A DNA stretch of 64,000 nt from SG8-39 sp041558415 (GCA_041558415.1 JBFFEY010000001.1:158529-222528), one strand, 5' to 3'. Positions 1 through 9,042 are shown, counted from the stretch's first letter. The notes: generated by a model from the letters alone, not told the origin. Made by a program: numbers and translations.

Positions 1-111
1 CAGCAGGGTGGCCGGCAGGTTGTCGACGCAGTAATAGCCGTCGTCCTCCAGCACTTTGAGGACCACGCTCTTGCCGGATCCGGAAAGACCGCTGATCAGC
101 ACGAGACGCAT
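1..111 (-). CDS. rapZ: RapZ (RNase adapter / P-loop protein), 5' part only
   Basis: First 37 codons of RapZ; the rest lies beyond the left edge. In enterobacteria RapZ binds GlmZ/GlmY small RNAs and controls amino-sugar synthesis. Residues 8-15 read GLSGSGKS, a Walker A motif, followed by the family-typical stretch ending YYCVDNLP. It is the last visible gene of a ptsN-hprK-rapZ operon. I chose the ATG at 111 because family members usually start just before this P-loop. An in-frame ATG at 189, overlapping the hprK stop as ATGA, would add 26 Gly/Ala-rich residues and cannot be excluded. Confidence 0.85.
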   Translation of the reverse strand, partial: MRLVLISGLSGSGKSVVLKVLEDDGYYCVDNLPATLL

Positions 112-185
112 GCCGGCTGCCGATGACCCCCGCTCGCCGGGCGCTTCTTCCGCCTGCGCCGCGCCGCCCGCGCCGCGCGATTGCG

Positions 186-1115
186 TCATTGCCCGCTCTT
201 CAGCGCCTGCCGCTGGCGTTGCAGGAACTCGGCGGTCGAGTCGATGCCGCGCAGCTGCAGGATGTAGTTGCGCACCGCGGCCTCGAGCAGCACCGCCAGG
301 TTGCGTCCGGCGACCACCGGAATGACGACTTTGCGGATGGTCACGCCGAGGATCTCCTCGGACAGCTCGGAAAGCGGCAGTCGCCCGACCGCGTCCTGGC
401 TGCTCTGCGAGGGCTTCTCGAGGTGCGCGATCAGCTTGAGCTTCATCTTCGGGCGCACCGCGGTTTCGCCGAAGATGGTGCGCATGTTGAGCAGGCCGAG
501 GCCGCGGACCTCGATGAAGTCCTTAAGCATGGCCGGACAGCGGCCTTCGAGCGTGTTGGCCGCGATTTGCGCGATCTCCACGACGTCGTCAGCGACGAGG
601 CCGTGGCCGCGGCTGATCAGCTCCAGGCCGAGCTCGCTCTTGCCGACGCCCGACTCGCCGGTGATCAGCACACCGAGGCCGAGCACGTCCATGAACACAC
701 CGTGGCGCTCGATGCGCTCGGCGAGCGCCTTGAGCAGGTAGCGGTTGAGTTTTTCGATGACCTCGGCCGCGCCACGCGGCGTGGCGAACAGCGGCGTGCG
801 CGTCTCTCGCGCGCGCGCACGCACCTCGTCGGTCGGCGCAACGCCGTCGGCCAGAACGACCGCAAGCGTGGAGGCATTGAACAGGCGGACGGCGAACGCG
901 GTGCGCGCCGGCGCATCGGCACCCAGCAACTCGGCCTCGAAGGCGCCGAGGACCTGTATGGCGTTGGGGTGGGTGAGGTTGAGGTGTCCGATCAGGGTCG
1001 CGGCGCTGGCAGCCTCGGGCTGCAGCGCGCCGGCGCCGTCCTGCCCCGCGATCCAGTCGAGGGAAAGCGCGGCGCCATTGTCTTCATGCAACCGCGCGAT
1101 GTTGACCTGGGACAT
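186..1115 (-). CDS. hprK: HPr kinase/phosphorylase
   Basis: Bifunctional enzyme that phosphorylates or dephosphorylates a serine of HPr/NPr phosphocarriers, in the cytoplasm. At 309 aa it has the normal family length. An N-terminal domain of about 130 residues precedes the kinase domain, which has Walker A GESGVGKS (153-160), a conserved His at 138 just before it (catalytic in the family) and the K/P-loop signature EVRGLGLLNMRTIFG from 202. The start ATG overlaps the end of ptsN by 32 nt, indicating coupled translation. Proteobacterial hprK typically sits between ptsN and rapZ, as here, and acts in PTS-Ntr signalling rather than sugar uptake. Confidence 0.96.
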   Translation of the reverse strand: MSQVNIARLHEDNGAALSLDWIAGQDGAGALQPEAASAATLIGHLNLTHPNAIQVLGAFEAELLGADAPARTAFAVRLFNASTLAVVLADGVAPTDEVRARARETRTPLFATPRGAAEVIEKLNRYLLKALAERIERHGVFMDVLGLGVLITGESGVGKSELGLELISRGHGLVADDVVEIAQIAANTLEGRCPAMLKDFIEVRGLGLLNMRTIFGETAVRPKMKLKLIAHLEKPSQSSQDAVGRLPLSELSEEILGVTIRKVVIPVVAGRNLAVLLEAAVRNYILQLRGIDSTAEFLQRQRQALKSGQ

Positions 1116-1569
1116 CCGGTTGCCAGGTAGCGATCAGCTTGTGCAGCGACTCCGCGTCGGCCGCGGCGACCATGCGCTCGCGCAGCGAGCGATCGCTGAA
1201 CATCTGCGCAAGCTCGGAAAGGATCTGCAGGTGTTTCTCGGTCGCCTGTTCGGGTACCAGCAGGACGAAGACCAGCCGTACCGGCTGGCCGTCGGGCGCG
1301 TCGAAGGCAACGGGCTGCTCGAGGCGCACGAATGCGCCGAGCGCCTCCTTGAGGCCCTTGATGCGACCGTGCGGGATGGCGACCTCCTGCCCCAGTCCTG
1401 TCGAGCCGAGCCGCTCGCGCGCAAAAAGGCTGTCGAACACCACGTTGCGCGCGAGCCCGTGGTTGTTCTCGAACAGCAGGCCGATCTGCTCGAACAGCCG
1501 TTTCTTGCTCGAAACCGCCAGGTCGAGCAGGACGTTCGTTGGCGGAAGCAGTTGTGCAACGAGGCTCAT
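1084..1569 (-). CDS. ptsN: PTS-Ntr EIIA component (PtsN)
   Basis: Cytoplasmic EIIA-Ntr phosphoacceptor of the nitrogen phosphotransferase system (PtsP-NPr-PtsN), which regulates other proteins rather than sugars. The 161-aa product from ATG 1569 is a single PTS_EIIA type 2 domain. The active-site motif is IPHGR, with the phosphorylated His at about 67. An in-frame upstream start at 1605 would add 12 residues with no family support. It is the first gene of the ptsN-hprK-rapZ operon and lies 3 genes from rpoN, the classical neighbourhood of PtsN. Confidence 0.95.
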   Translation of the reverse strand: MSLVAQLLPPTNVLLDLAVSSKKRLFEQIGLLFENNHGLARNVVFDSLFARERLGSTGLGQEVAIPHGRIKGLKEALGAFVRLEQPVAFDAPDGQPVRLVFVLLVPEQATEKHLQILSELAQMFSDRSLRERMVAAADAESLHKLIATWQPDVPGQHRAVA

Positions 1570-1655
1570 AGCGGCTTCGGTCCGAATGCGCGTCGCGGGC
1601 AACACGGCAGCGCGCGAAATCCGCGTCCATCGGCGGGAAACTTCAGTGGGCGCGG

Positions 1656-1682
1656 ATTATAGCCCATTGTTGCGCCGCGCAA
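1656..1682 (-). promoter_or_regulatory. putative sigma-70 promoter of ptsN-hprK-rapZ
   Basis: On the minus strand, TTGCGC (1682-1677) is followed after 15 nt by a perfect TATAAT (1661-1656), about 85 nt upstream of the ptsN ATG. The -10 is consensus; the spacing is short and the -35 is weak. It would drive ptsN separately from the rpoN-hpf transcript. Confidence 0.45.
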
Positions 1683-1714
1683 ACCCAACTGCACCGAGCG
1701 CAAGCATGCTTCGC

Positions 1715-2038
1715 TCAGGCCTCTGCCGAGCGGTTCTTGAGAGCGTCGTGCGCCGGCGCGTAGCGCTTGCCCTTGTGCTTGAGTACCTGGCGATCAAGTT
1801 TGTCGATCAGGCGATCGATCGCCGCGTACAGGTCTGGCTCGCTCGCGGCGCAATGCAGATCCTTGCCGCGCAGGCGCAACGTGACTTCGGCTTTCTGCTG
1901 TAGCTTGCCCACCGAGAGAATGACCTGTGCGTCGATGACATGATCGAAGTGGCGCGTCACGCGCTCGAGCTTGCTGTGCACGTAGGCGCGGATCGCGGGA
2001 GTGACTTCGAGGCGGTGTCCGCTGACGTTCAGGTTCAT
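1715..2038 (-). CDS. hpf: short ribosome hibernation promoting factor (HPF/RaiA family)
   Basis: A 107-aa protein of the short HPF/YhbH family, which binds the 30S decoding site and promotes inactive 100S ribosomes in stationary phase. The sequence starts MNLNVSGHRLEVTPAIRAYV, and the basic C-terminal half (KLDRQVLKHKGKR) matches the RNA-binding face. It lacks the long-form C-terminal dimerisation domain. It lies 62 nt downstream of rpoN, the usual order, so it is probably co-transcribed with sigma-54. Confidence 0.95.
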   Translation of the reverse strand: MNLNVSGHRLEVTPAIRAYVHSKLERVTRHFDHVIDAQVILSVGKLQQKAEVTLRLRGKDLHCAASEPDLYAAIDRLIDKLDRQVLKHKGKRYAPAHDALKNRSAEA

Positions 2039-2100
2039 CGCTTGCTCTCCTCAGAATCGGCGCTCAAGCCGGGGGGATAAGACGCCTGCCTGTGCACAGC

Positions 2101-3549
2101 CTACAACCCCTTGCGCTGGCTGACCGGCGGGATATGCAGCGATTCACGATATTTTGCGATCGTGCGCCGTGCGACCACGATACCCTGCTCGCCGAGGATT
2201 TGCGAGATGCGGCCGTCGGAGAGCGGTGCCCGCGCATCCTCCTCGGCCACCAGCTGCTTGATGAGGGCGCGGATCGCGGTCGAGGAGGCCGCGCCGCCCG
2301 TGTCGGTGGATACGTGGCTGCCGAAGAAATACTTGAGCTCGAAGGTACCGCGCGGCGTCGCCATGAATTTCTGCGTCGTGACGCGCGAGATCGTGCTCTC
2401 GTGCAGGCTCAGCGTTTCGGCGATTTCGCGCAGCACGAGCGGCCGCATGGCGACCTCGCCGTGTTCCAGGAAGTGGCGCTGCTGGTCGACGATCGCCTGT
2501 GAAACGCGCAGGATGGTTTCGAAGCGCTGCTGCACGTTCTTGATCAGCCAGCGTGCTTCCTGCAGCTGCGTCGAAAGCGCATTGCCGCCGCGCGTGCCTG
2601 CGGTGAGCTCGGCGTAGAGGCGGTTGATGCGCAGGCGCGGCATCGCCTCGGGGTTCAGGCTCGCACGCCAGACATTGCGCACCTTGCGCACCACGACGTC
2701 CGGCACGACATAGCGCGTCTCGACCCGGGCGAACTCGGCGCCCGGACGCGGATTCAGGCTGCGGATGAACTGCTGTGCCGCGCGCAACGCCTCGTCGCTG
2801 GCCCGCGTCGCGGACTTCAGCCGCCCGAGGTCGCGCTTGGCGAGCAGCTCGAGGTGATGCTCGACGATAGCGAGTGCCAGTTTGCGTACGCCCTCGGCGG
2901 GTAGCTGAGCGGCGCCGGCCTCGCTGCGTGCGCGAATCTGCAGCGCCAGGCACTCGCGCGGCGAGCGCGCTCCGACACCCGAGGGATCGAAGTTCTGCAG
3001 GTGACGCAATGCGATCGCCAGCTCGTCAAGCTCGACTTCGGCCTCGGTGGGCAGCAGCGCGGCGATCTCTTCCAGGTTCTGTGTCAGGTAGCCGTCTTCG
3101 TCGAGCGCATCGATCAGCAGCGCGACGAGCGTGCGGTCACGTTCCCCAAGATTGGTGAGCGAGAGCTGCGTGTTGAGGTGATCGCGCAGGGTGGGCAGGT
3201 CGGGCGCACTGAAGCTGCGGTCGCTGTCCTCGTCGTCGTTCGAGCGCCACGACGTCGCGGGCTCCCCCGACCAGGCATCGGCCGTGCCCGCGCCGCCGTC
3301 CGGCGCCGCGTCCCCGGCCGCGCCCTCCGCCGGCGCTTGCGCCGCAGGCGCCTGCGCATCCGGCGACCCGGGCATGGCTGCCGACTCGCCGTCGGCTTCG
3401 TCGCGCTCGAGAATCGGGTTCTCCATCAGGATGCGCTCGATCTCCTGATTGAGTTCGACCGTGGAGAGCTGCAGCAGTCGAATCGACTGCTGCAGCTGCG
3501 GCGTGAGCGTGAGGTGCTGGGAGAGCCGGAATTGAAGCGTGGGCTTCAT
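2101..3549 (-). CDS. rpoN: RNA polymerase sigma-54 factor
   Basis: Alternative sigma factor that recognises -24/-12 promoters and needs AAA+ activators. The 482-aa product has the Gln/Leu-rich region I (residues 1-48, LSQHLTLTPQLQQSIRLLQL), an acidic Ala/Pro-rich region II, the core-binding and HTH regions, and the C-terminal RpoN box ARRTIAKYRE (460-469). The reading frame stays open upstream through lptB, but ATG 3549 is the family start and gives normal length. It is downstream of lptB and upstream of hpf. The window also holds an NtrC-type activator (26.2 kb) and a candidate sigma-54 promoter (9.77 kb). Confidence 0.97.
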   Translation of the reverse strand: MKPTLQFRLSQHLTLTPQLQQSIRLLQLSTVELNQEIERILMENPILERDEADGESAAMPGSPDAQAPAAQAPAEGAAGDAAPDGGAGTADAWSGEPATSWRSNDDEDSDRSFSAPDLPTLRDHLNTQLSLTNLGERDRTLVALLIDALDEDGYLTQNLEEIAALLPTEAEVELDELAIALRHLQNFDPSGVGARSPRECLALQIRARSEAGAAQLPAEGVRKLALAIVEHHLELLAKRDLGRLKSATRASDEALRAAQQFIRSLNPRPGAEFARVETRYVVPDVVVRKVRNVWRASLNPEAMPRLRINRLYAELTAGTRGGNALSTQLQEARWLIKNVQQRFETILRVSQAIVDQQRHFLEHGEVAMRPLVLREIAETLSLHESTISRVTTQKFMATPRGTFELKYFFGSHVSTDTGGAASSTAIRALIKQLVAEEDARAPLSDGRISQILGEQGIVVARRTIAKYRESLHIPPVSQRKGL

Positions 3550-3574
3550 CGCTGGGGACGGCGGGCCTCGCACG

Positions 3575-4297
3575 TCACATGCGGAAATGCTCGCCGAGGT
3601 ACACGCGGCGAACGTGCTCATTGTAGACGATCTCCTCGGGGTGGCCCGAGGCGAGAACGGCGCCTTCATTGATGATGTAGGCGCGATCGCAGATACCCAG
3701 CGTCTCGCGCACGTTGTGGTCCGTGATGAGCACGCCGATACCGCGTTCCTTGAGGAAGCGGATGATGCGCTGGATGTCGAGCACCGCGATCGGGTCGACG
3801 CCGGCGAAGGGCTCATCGAGCAGGATGAAGGTGGGGCGCGTGCCGAGCGCACGCGCGATCTCGAGGCGCCGCCGCTCGCCGCCGGAAAGCGAAATCGCCG
3901 CGTGCTTGCGCAGATGCGCGATGCCGAGGTCCTCCAGCAGCTCGACGAGGCGGGATTCCATGTCGCCCACGGCAACGCCCTGCAGTTCGAGGATGGCCCG
4001 CACATTGTCCTCGACGTTTAGGCGCCGGAACACCGAGTTCTCCTGCGGCAGATACGAAATGCCGAGCCGCGCGCGGCGATGGATCGGCAGGTGGGTCAGC
4101 TCGGCGCCGTCGAGCTCGATGCGCCCGGCATCGACCGCGACCAGACCGACGATCATGTAGAAGCAGGTCGTCTTGCCCGCACCGTTTGGTCCGAGCAGGC
4201 CGACGACTTCGCCGCTGGAGAGCTCCAGCGCGACGTCCTGAACCACGCTGCGGCCCTTGTAGCGCTTGCGCAGGTTTTCCGCGCGCAGCAGGCTCAT
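3575..4297 (-). CDS. lptB: LPS export ABC transporter ATP-binding protein LptB
   Basis: Cytoplasmic ATPase of the LptB2FG complex that extracts LPS from the inner membrane and pushes it through LptC and LptA. The 240-aa single NBD has Walker A GPNGAGKT (36-43), Q-loop YLPQENSVF, signature LSGGE (137-141), Walker B ILLDEP (158-163) and H-loop ITDHNV. The acidic stretch after the signature, FAGVDPI, is typical of LptB. Its start overlaps the lptA stop region by 4 nt. LptF and LptG are not in the window. Confidence 0.97.
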   Translation of the reverse strand: MSLLRAENLRKRYKGRSVVQDVALELSSGEVVGLLGPNGAGKTTCFYMIVGLVAVDAGRIELDGAELTHLPIHRRARLGISYLPQENSVFRRLNVEDNVRAILELQGVAVGDMESRLVELLEDLGIAHLRKHAAISLSGGERRRLEIARALGTRPTFILLDEPFAGVDPIAVLDIQRIIRFLKERGIGVLITDHNVRETLGICDRAYIINEGAVLASGHPEEIVYNEHVRRVYLGEHFRM

Positions 4298-4842
4298 CGT
4301 GCAGGGGGTGCCGAGGACGATTTCGGCTGGATGATCGCGCGCACCCGGCCCGAGGTCGACTCCTTGCCGGCGCGCACCGAGAAGAATTCCGTGCGCTGGT
4401 CGTAAAGGATGTACTCGCCCCGCACCTCGTCGCGGTCGCGCGTCACGCGTGCGTTCTCGAACAATTCGACGCGCTCGGTTCGCTCGTCGTACTCCGCGCG
4501 CAGTGCTTCACCGTCGACCCACACCGCTTCCTTGCCGTCCTTCGGGTCGAGGCGTTGGCGAAAGCGCACCGGCTTGCCGGTCGCGGTCGCCTGATGGAAG
4601 CCCTTTTCGCCCTCGGTGACCACGATCCGCTCCGCGGTCATGCGGATCGTGCCCTTGGTCAGCACGACCTCGCCTTCGAAGGTCGCGACCTTGCGCGCAT
4701 CGTCCGCGCTCATGCGATTGGCCTCGATCTGCAGCGGTTTGTCGCGATCGGCCCTCTCGGCGGTTGCGCCAAGCGGTGCGAGGAGCAGCGTGCCGAGCGT
4801 CACCGCGGCGAGGCGACGCATGCCGTGCGCGCGGCGCGGCAT
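4294..4842 (-). CDS. lptA: LPS transport periplasmic protein LptA
   Basis: Periplasmic bridge protein that carries LPS from LptC to LptDE. The 182-aa product from ATG 4842 has a signal peptide with a hydrophobic core near residues 10-24 and probable cleavage after ATA, then an OstA-type beta-jellyroll domain starting PLQIEANRMSADD. The ATG overlaps the lptC stop as TGATG. A GTG one codon upstream is also possible. The tail is Ser/Ala/Pro-rich and likely disordered. Confidence 0.93.
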   Translation of the reverse strand: MPRRAHGMRRLAAVTLGTLLLAPLGATAERADRDKPLQIEANRMSADDARKVATFEGEVVLTKGTIRMTAERIVVTEGEKGFHQATATGKPVRFRQRLDPKDGKEAVWVDGEALRAEYDERTERVELFENARVTRDRDEVRGEYILYDQRTEFFSVRAGKESTSGRVRAIIQPKSSSAPPAR

Positions 4843-5423
4843 CACTGGCGCGGCCCTGCCTCGGCGTCGAACCGGCCGCGCACCTGATCACGCAGGATGA
4901 ACAGCCCCCGATCGTGGTGGTATTCCATGCCTCGCCCGGCGAGCTGGCGGGCGCCTTCTTGCAGGCGCACCTCGAGATCGGAGCGCGCAATCGCCGGACC
5001 GCCGACCACGTGCAGGAAATCCGTTTCCAGCCGCGCCTGCGGCCGCACGGCGTCGGCTTCGCGGATCAGCACGACATCGCCGTAGAGGAACACCTCCTCG
5101 CCATCGTCGGCGACCGAGCCGCGCGCGGCGCGCGCGCGGTAGCTTGGACGACCGGGCTGGGCAAGCAGCACGCGCGGCGCGGTGACGTCGGTGGTGCCGT
5201 CGTCGGGGTAGTGGATGATCTTGTCGGCCGTGACGCGCATTTCGACGGCGCCGTCGGCGCCGTAGCCCGTGAGCACCAGATTGTCGACGATGTAGTCCGG
5301 ATCGTGACGCCGGGGTTCGGGGCCGCTCGGCCCCTCGCGCACCGCGCGCTCGAGCGCATAGCTCAGCACGGCGAGTACCAGCGCAACGAGCAGCGGAAAC
5401 AACCGGGTCGGCGCGACCGTCAT
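4842..5423 (-). CDS. lptC: LPS export protein LptC
   Basis: Bitopic inner-membrane protein that accepts LPS from LptB2FG and hands it to LptA. The 193-aa product has one N-terminal membrane segment (about 6-25) followed by a periplasmic jellyroll domain (DYIVDNLVLTGYGADGAVEM and onward). ATG 5423 overlaps the kdsC stop as ATGA; the reading frame is open further upstream but that part is antisense-type sequence over kdsC. Position between kdsC and lptA is the conserved order. Confidence 0.93.
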   Translation of the reverse strand: MTVAPTRLFPLLVALVLAVLSYALERAVREGPSGPEPRRHDPDYIVDNLVLTGYGADGAVEMRVTADKIIHYPDDGTTDVTAPRVLLAQPGRPSYRARAARGSVADDGEEVFLYGDVVLIREADAVRPQARLETDFLHVVGGPAIARSDLEVRLQEGARQLAGRGMEYHHDRGLFILRDQVRGRFDAEAGPRQ

Positions 5424-5980
5424 GCCAGGTAGGCTGCAAGGCGCGCCTCGAGCGTGCCCTGCGCCTGCATCAGGAGTTCGCAAAGCTCGCGCACCGCGCC
5501 GCCGCCTGCCGGCGCGCGGGTCACGTACTGCGCGTGGCGGCGGACGAACGCCGGCGCCTCCGGTGGTGCGCAGGCGAAGCCGCAACGCGTCATCACCGGA
5601 AGATCGACCACCTCGTCGCCCATGAATCCGGCGGCCTCGGCACTGACGCCGACCTGCGCGAGCAGCCGCTCGAACGCCGGCCGCTTGTCCTCGATGCCCT
5701 GCAGCACGTGTGCGACGCCGAGCTCGGCGCCGCGGCACTCGACCGCCGCCGAACGGCGCCCGCTCAGCAGTGCGGTGACGACGCCGCTCGCGGCGAGCAT
5801 CTTCATGCCGTGTCCGTCGATGACGTGGAACACCTTGAGCGTCTCGCCCTCTGGGCCGTACCAGAGCCGTCCGTCGGTCAGCACGCCGTCGACGTCGAAG
5901 ATCATCAGCTGCACGCGTTTCGCGCGGGCAAGCGCGTCACCGCTCGCGATTGCTGCGCTGGCTGCCGTCGATGCGCTCAC
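5420..5980 (-). CDS. kdsC: 3-deoxy-D-manno-octulosonate 8-phosphate phosphatase
   Basis: HAD-family phosphatase that releases Pi from KDO-8-phosphate, making KDO for the LPS inner core. At 186 aa it is the usual C0-type HAD without a cap. Motif I DVDGVLTDG starts at residue 29 (nucleophile D29, acid D31), motif II includes LLSGRRS and motif IV GDEVVDLPVM. The start is GTG at 5980; the first ATG lies only three residues before motif I, so GTG is needed for a complete fold. It lies 4 nt downstream of kdsD. Confidence 0.95.
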   Translation of the reverse strand: MSASTAASAAIASGDALARAKRVQLMIFDVDGVLTDGRLWYGPEGETLKVFHVIDGHGMKMLAASGVVTALLSGRRSAAVECRGAELGVAHVLQGIEDKRPAFERLLAQVGVSAEAAGFMGDEVVDLPVMTRCGFACAPPEAPAFVRRHAQYVTRAPAGGGAVRELCELLMQAQGTLEARLAAYLA

Positions 5981-5984
5981 GCGA

Positions 5985-7022
5985 TCAGACGACCTTCGAG
6001 CGGAACAGGTCGTGGATGTTGAGCGCGCCGACCAGGCGTCCCTCGGCGTCGACCACCGGGATCTGCGTCGACTTCGTGCGCTCCATCATCTCGACGGCCT
6101 CCGCGGCCAATGCATCTGGACGCACGCAGCGCGGGTTGCGCGTCATGACGTCGTCGACGCGCGTGCCGCGCAGATTCACGTCGCGTTCCAGGCTGCGCCG
6201 CAGATCGCCGTCGGTGAAGATGCCGATCAGACGTTGCCCCCCGTCGATGACCGCGGTCATGCCCATGCCCTTGCGCGAGATCTCGATCACCGCTTCGGCG
6301 AGCGTGGCACCGAGCGCCACCGCGGGAATCGCGTCGCCCGTGCGCATGACATCGCTCACGTGGGTGAGCAGCTTGCGTCCGAGCGATCCGCCCGGGTGCG
6401 AGCGCGCGAAATCGTCGGCCGAGAAGCCGCGCGCGTCGAGCAGCGCGACCGCGAGCGCGTCGCCGAGCGCGAGCGACGCAGTGGTGCTCGCGGTCGGCGC
6501 GAGGTTGAGCGGGCAGGCCTCCTGAGCCACCGCGACGTCCAGATGCACGTCCGCCTCCCGCGCGAGCGTCGAGTCGGGGTTGCCGGTCAGGGCGATCAGT
6601 TTCGCGCCCTGCCGCTTGAGTACGGGCACGATCGCCAGCAGCTCGTCGCTCTCGCCGGAGTAGGAGATGCCGATGAACACGTCGCCCGACATCACCATGC
6701 CGAGGTCACCGTGGCTCGCCTCGGCCGGGTGGACGAAATACGCCGGCGTGCCGGTGCTCGCGAGGGTCGAGGCGATCTTGCGCGCGACGTGGCCGGATTT
6801 GCCGATGCCGCTCACCACGACGCGGCCGCTGCGCGCCAGTACCAGCGAGATGGCGTCGAGAAATCGGCCGTCCAGCCGCTCCATCATGCCGCGGATCGCG
6901 TCCGCCTCAATCTGCAGCACGCGCCGCGCAAGCTCGAGCGCCGCGGGCGAGGCGCGCGTCCCACTCGCCGGCGCGACGTCGCCGAGCGCCGTCTGTCCGG
7001 GCGTTCGCGGTGCGCTTATCAT
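5985..7022 (-). CDS. kdsD: arabinose-5-phosphate isomerase (KDO pathway)
   Basis: Interconverts ribulose-5-phosphate and arabinose-5-phosphate, the first committed step toward KDO. The 345-aa product has a SIS domain (VVVSGIGKSGHVARK; active-site stretch ASTGTPAYFVHPAEASHGD; ISYSGESDE) and two C-terminal CBS domains ending at a typical HDLFRSKVV. ATG 7022 is preferred; an in-frame TTG at 7031 would add 3 residues. It is the first gene of the kdsD-kdsC-lptCAB-rpoN run, and it is divergent from the antiporter with only 42 nt between start codons. Confidence 0.96.
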   Translation of the reverse strand: MISAPRTPGQTALGDVAPASGTRASPAALELARRVLQIEADAIRGMMERLDGRFLDAISLVLARSGRVVVSGIGKSGHVARKIASTLASTGTPAYFVHPAEASHGDLGMVMSGDVFIGISYSGESDELLAIVPVLKRQGAKLIALTGNPDSTLAREADVHLDVAVAQEACPLNLAPTASTTASLALGDALAVALLDARGFSADDFARSHPGGSLGRKLLTHVSDVMRTGDAIPAVALGATLAEAVIEISRKGMGMTAVIDGGQRLIGIFTDGDLRRSLERDVNLRGTRVDDVMTRNPRCVRPDALAAEAVEMMERTKSTQIPVVDAEGRLVGALNIHDLFRSKVV

Positions 7023-7064
7023 AGCCGGCAAGTATAGCCGAACCCCTTTGATTACACTCTGAAA

Positions 7065-9035
7065 ATGGACAGCGCAGGCATCGCGTTACAGCCGGTTCTG
7101 GTGCTGCTTGCGGCGAGCGTGCTGAGCGTCGCCCTGTGTCGGCGCCTGGCGCTGCCGCCGATGGTGGGCTACCTCGCCACTGGCCTGCTGCTCGGCCCGT
7201 ACGCGCTCGGTCTCCTGCCGGAGACCGCGACCACGCGCCACCTCGCCGAGTTCGGCGTGGTGTTCCTCATGTTCTCGATCGGACTGGAGTTCAGCCTCTC
7301 CAAGCTGCGCGTGATGCGCCGCGCCGTGTTCGGCCTCGGTCTCACGCAGGTGGTCGCCACCATCGCCGTCACCTTCGCGCTGATGGTGGCGCTCGGTTTC
7401 CGCTGGGAAGGCGGGCTCGCCCTCGGCGCGGTTGTCGCCATGTCCTCCACGGCGATCGTCTCGAAGCTCGTCGCCGAGCGGCTCGAGCTCGACACGCCGC
7501 ACGGGCGCGACATCATCGGCGTGCTGCTGTTTCAGGACCTGGCGGTGGTGCCGCTGCTGATTCTGATCCCGGCGCTCGGCGAGCCGCCGGACGTCATCGG
7601 ACGCGAGATCGGCATCGCCCTGTTGAAAGGCGCCGTGGTGCTCGCCGTGGTGGTGGTCGCCGGACCGCGCGTGATGCGCGCCTGGTTCGGCGTGGTGGCG
7701 CGTCGCCGCTCGACCGAGCTCTTCGTGCTGAACGTGCTGCTGATCACGCTCGGCCTCGCCTTCGTCACCGGGATGGCAGGGCTGTCGCTCGCGCTCGGCG
7801 CCTTCCTCGCCGGCATGCTCATCTCGGAGACCGAGTACCGCTACCAGGTCGAGGAGGACATCAAGCCGTTTCGCGACGTGCTGCTCGGACTGTTCTTCAT
7901 CACGGTGGGCGCCATGCTCGACCTGCGCACGCTGGCGAACCAGCCGCTGCTGGTGCTCGCCCTGCTGGTGGGTCTGATGGGCGGCAAGCTTGCGCTGATC
8001 GGCCTGCTGGCGCGCGCCTTCGGCGCGCCGCCGGGCACGGCGCTGCGCACGGCGCTCGCGCTGGCACAGGGCGGCGAGTTCGGCTTCGTGCTTTTCGTGC
8101 TGGTGCGCGGTGCCGAGCTGGTGCCTGATTCGCTTGCGCAGGCGCTGCTCGCGGCGATGATTCTGTCGATGCTGGCGACGCCGTTCGTCATCGCCGCCAG
8201 CGACCGCATCGTGCTGCGCTTCGCGCGCTCGGAGTGGATGATGCGCTCGCTGCAGCTGCATCAGCTGGCGGTGCAGTCGCTCGCCACCGAGCGCCACGTG
8301 GTGGTGCTGGGCTATGGCCGTAACGGCCAGCGCCTTACGCGCTTGCTCGACGCCGAGAGCGTACGCTACGTTGCGCTCGACCTCGACCCGGAGCGCGTGC
8401 GCGAGGCGGTGATGGCCGGCGATTCGGTGGTGTTCGCCGACTGCACGCGGCGCGAATCGCTGGTCGCCGCGGGTATCGGCCGCGCCGCGGCGGTGGTGAT
8501 CACCTTTGCCGACATTCACGCGGCGGAGCGCGTGCTGGCGCATGTGCGCGCGCTCAATCCGACGCTGCCGGTGATCGCGCGCGCCGCCGAGGAGCGCGAC
8601 ATCGAGCGGCTCACTGCGGCAGGCGCCTCCGAAGTCGTGCCCGAGGCGATCGAATCCGGCCTGATGCTCGCCTCGCACGCGCTGGTCTGGATCGGCGTGC
8701 CGCTCACGCGCGTGGTGCGCCGCATGCGCCAGGTGCGCGACGCGCAGTACGGCTTGCTGCGCGGCCTGTACCACGGCGCGAGCGACGAGCCTGACAGCGA
8801 GGCGGTCGAGCCGCGCCTGCACGGCGTCACGCTCGCGCCGGGCGCCTATGCCATCGGCCGGGGCCTCGGCGACCTCGGGCTGACGGCGCAGGTGCACGCG
8901 GTGCGCCGGCCGGGGGTCAAGGCGCGCCTCGAGGCGGAGGAGGCGGGCGCGCTGCGGGTGGGCGACGTGGTGGTGCTGCTCGGCGTGCCCGCGGCGCTGG
9001 CGGCCGCGGAGGAAAAGCTGTTGCGCGGCGGCTAG
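7065..9035 (+). CDS. CPA2-family cation/proton antiporter with RCK domain (KefB/KefC/YbaL-like)
   Basis: Inner-membrane monovalent cation:proton antiporter, 656 aa. The N-terminal Na/H-exchanger domain (about 1-385) has some 12 hydrophobic segments with family motifs such as FSIGLEFSLSKL and ALGAVVAMSSTAIVSKL. A TrkA-N/RCK domain follows with Rossmann motif GYGRNG at 416, then a TrkA-C domain (about 570-650). This is the architecture of KefB, KefC and YbaL. The substrate (K+ or Na+) and any glutathione gating cannot be decided from sequence. Divergent from kdsD, the common betaproteobacterial arrangement. Confidence 0.9.
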   Translation: MDSAGIALQPVLVLLAASVLSVALCRRLALPPMVGYLATGLLLGPYALGLLPETATTRHLAEFGVVFLMFSIGLEFSLSKLRVMRRAVFGLGLTQVVATIAVTFALMVALGFRWEGGLALGAVVAMSSTAIVSKLVAERLELDTPHGRDIIGVLLFQDLAVVPLLILIPALGEPPDVIGREIGIALLKGAVVLAVVVVAGPRVMRAWFGVVARRRSTELFVLNVLLITLGLAFVTGMAGLSLALGAFLAGMLISETEYRYQVEEDIKPFRDVLLGLFFITVGAMLDLRTLANQPLLVLALLVGLMGGKLALIGLLARAFGAPPGTALRTALALAQGGEFGFVLFVLVRGAELVPDSLAQALLAAMILSMLATPFVIAASDRIVLRFARSEWMMRSLQLHQLAVQSLATERHVVVLGYGRNGQRLTRLLDAESVRYVALDLDPERVREAVMAGDSVVFADCTRRESLVAAGIGRAAAVVITFADIHAAERVLAHVRALNPTLPVIARAAEERDIERLTAAGASEVVPEAIESGLMLASHALVWIGVPLTRVVRRMRQVRDAQYGLLRGLYHGASDEPDSEAVEPRLHGVTLAPGAYAIGRGLGDLGLTAQVHAVRRPGVKARLEAEEAGALRVGDVVVLLGVPAALAAAEEKLLRGG

Positions 9036-9042
9036 AAAAGAA

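Noticed and set aside
7031..7036. TATACT as the kdsD promoter -10
   Set aside because: It would place the transcript start almost on the ATG and has no matching -35.
7086..8897. A 603-codon open frame antisense to the antiporter gene
   Set aside because: It is His/Arg/Gln-rich with no family features and mirrors the third-position GC bias of the real gene; typical shadow frame in GC-rich DNA.
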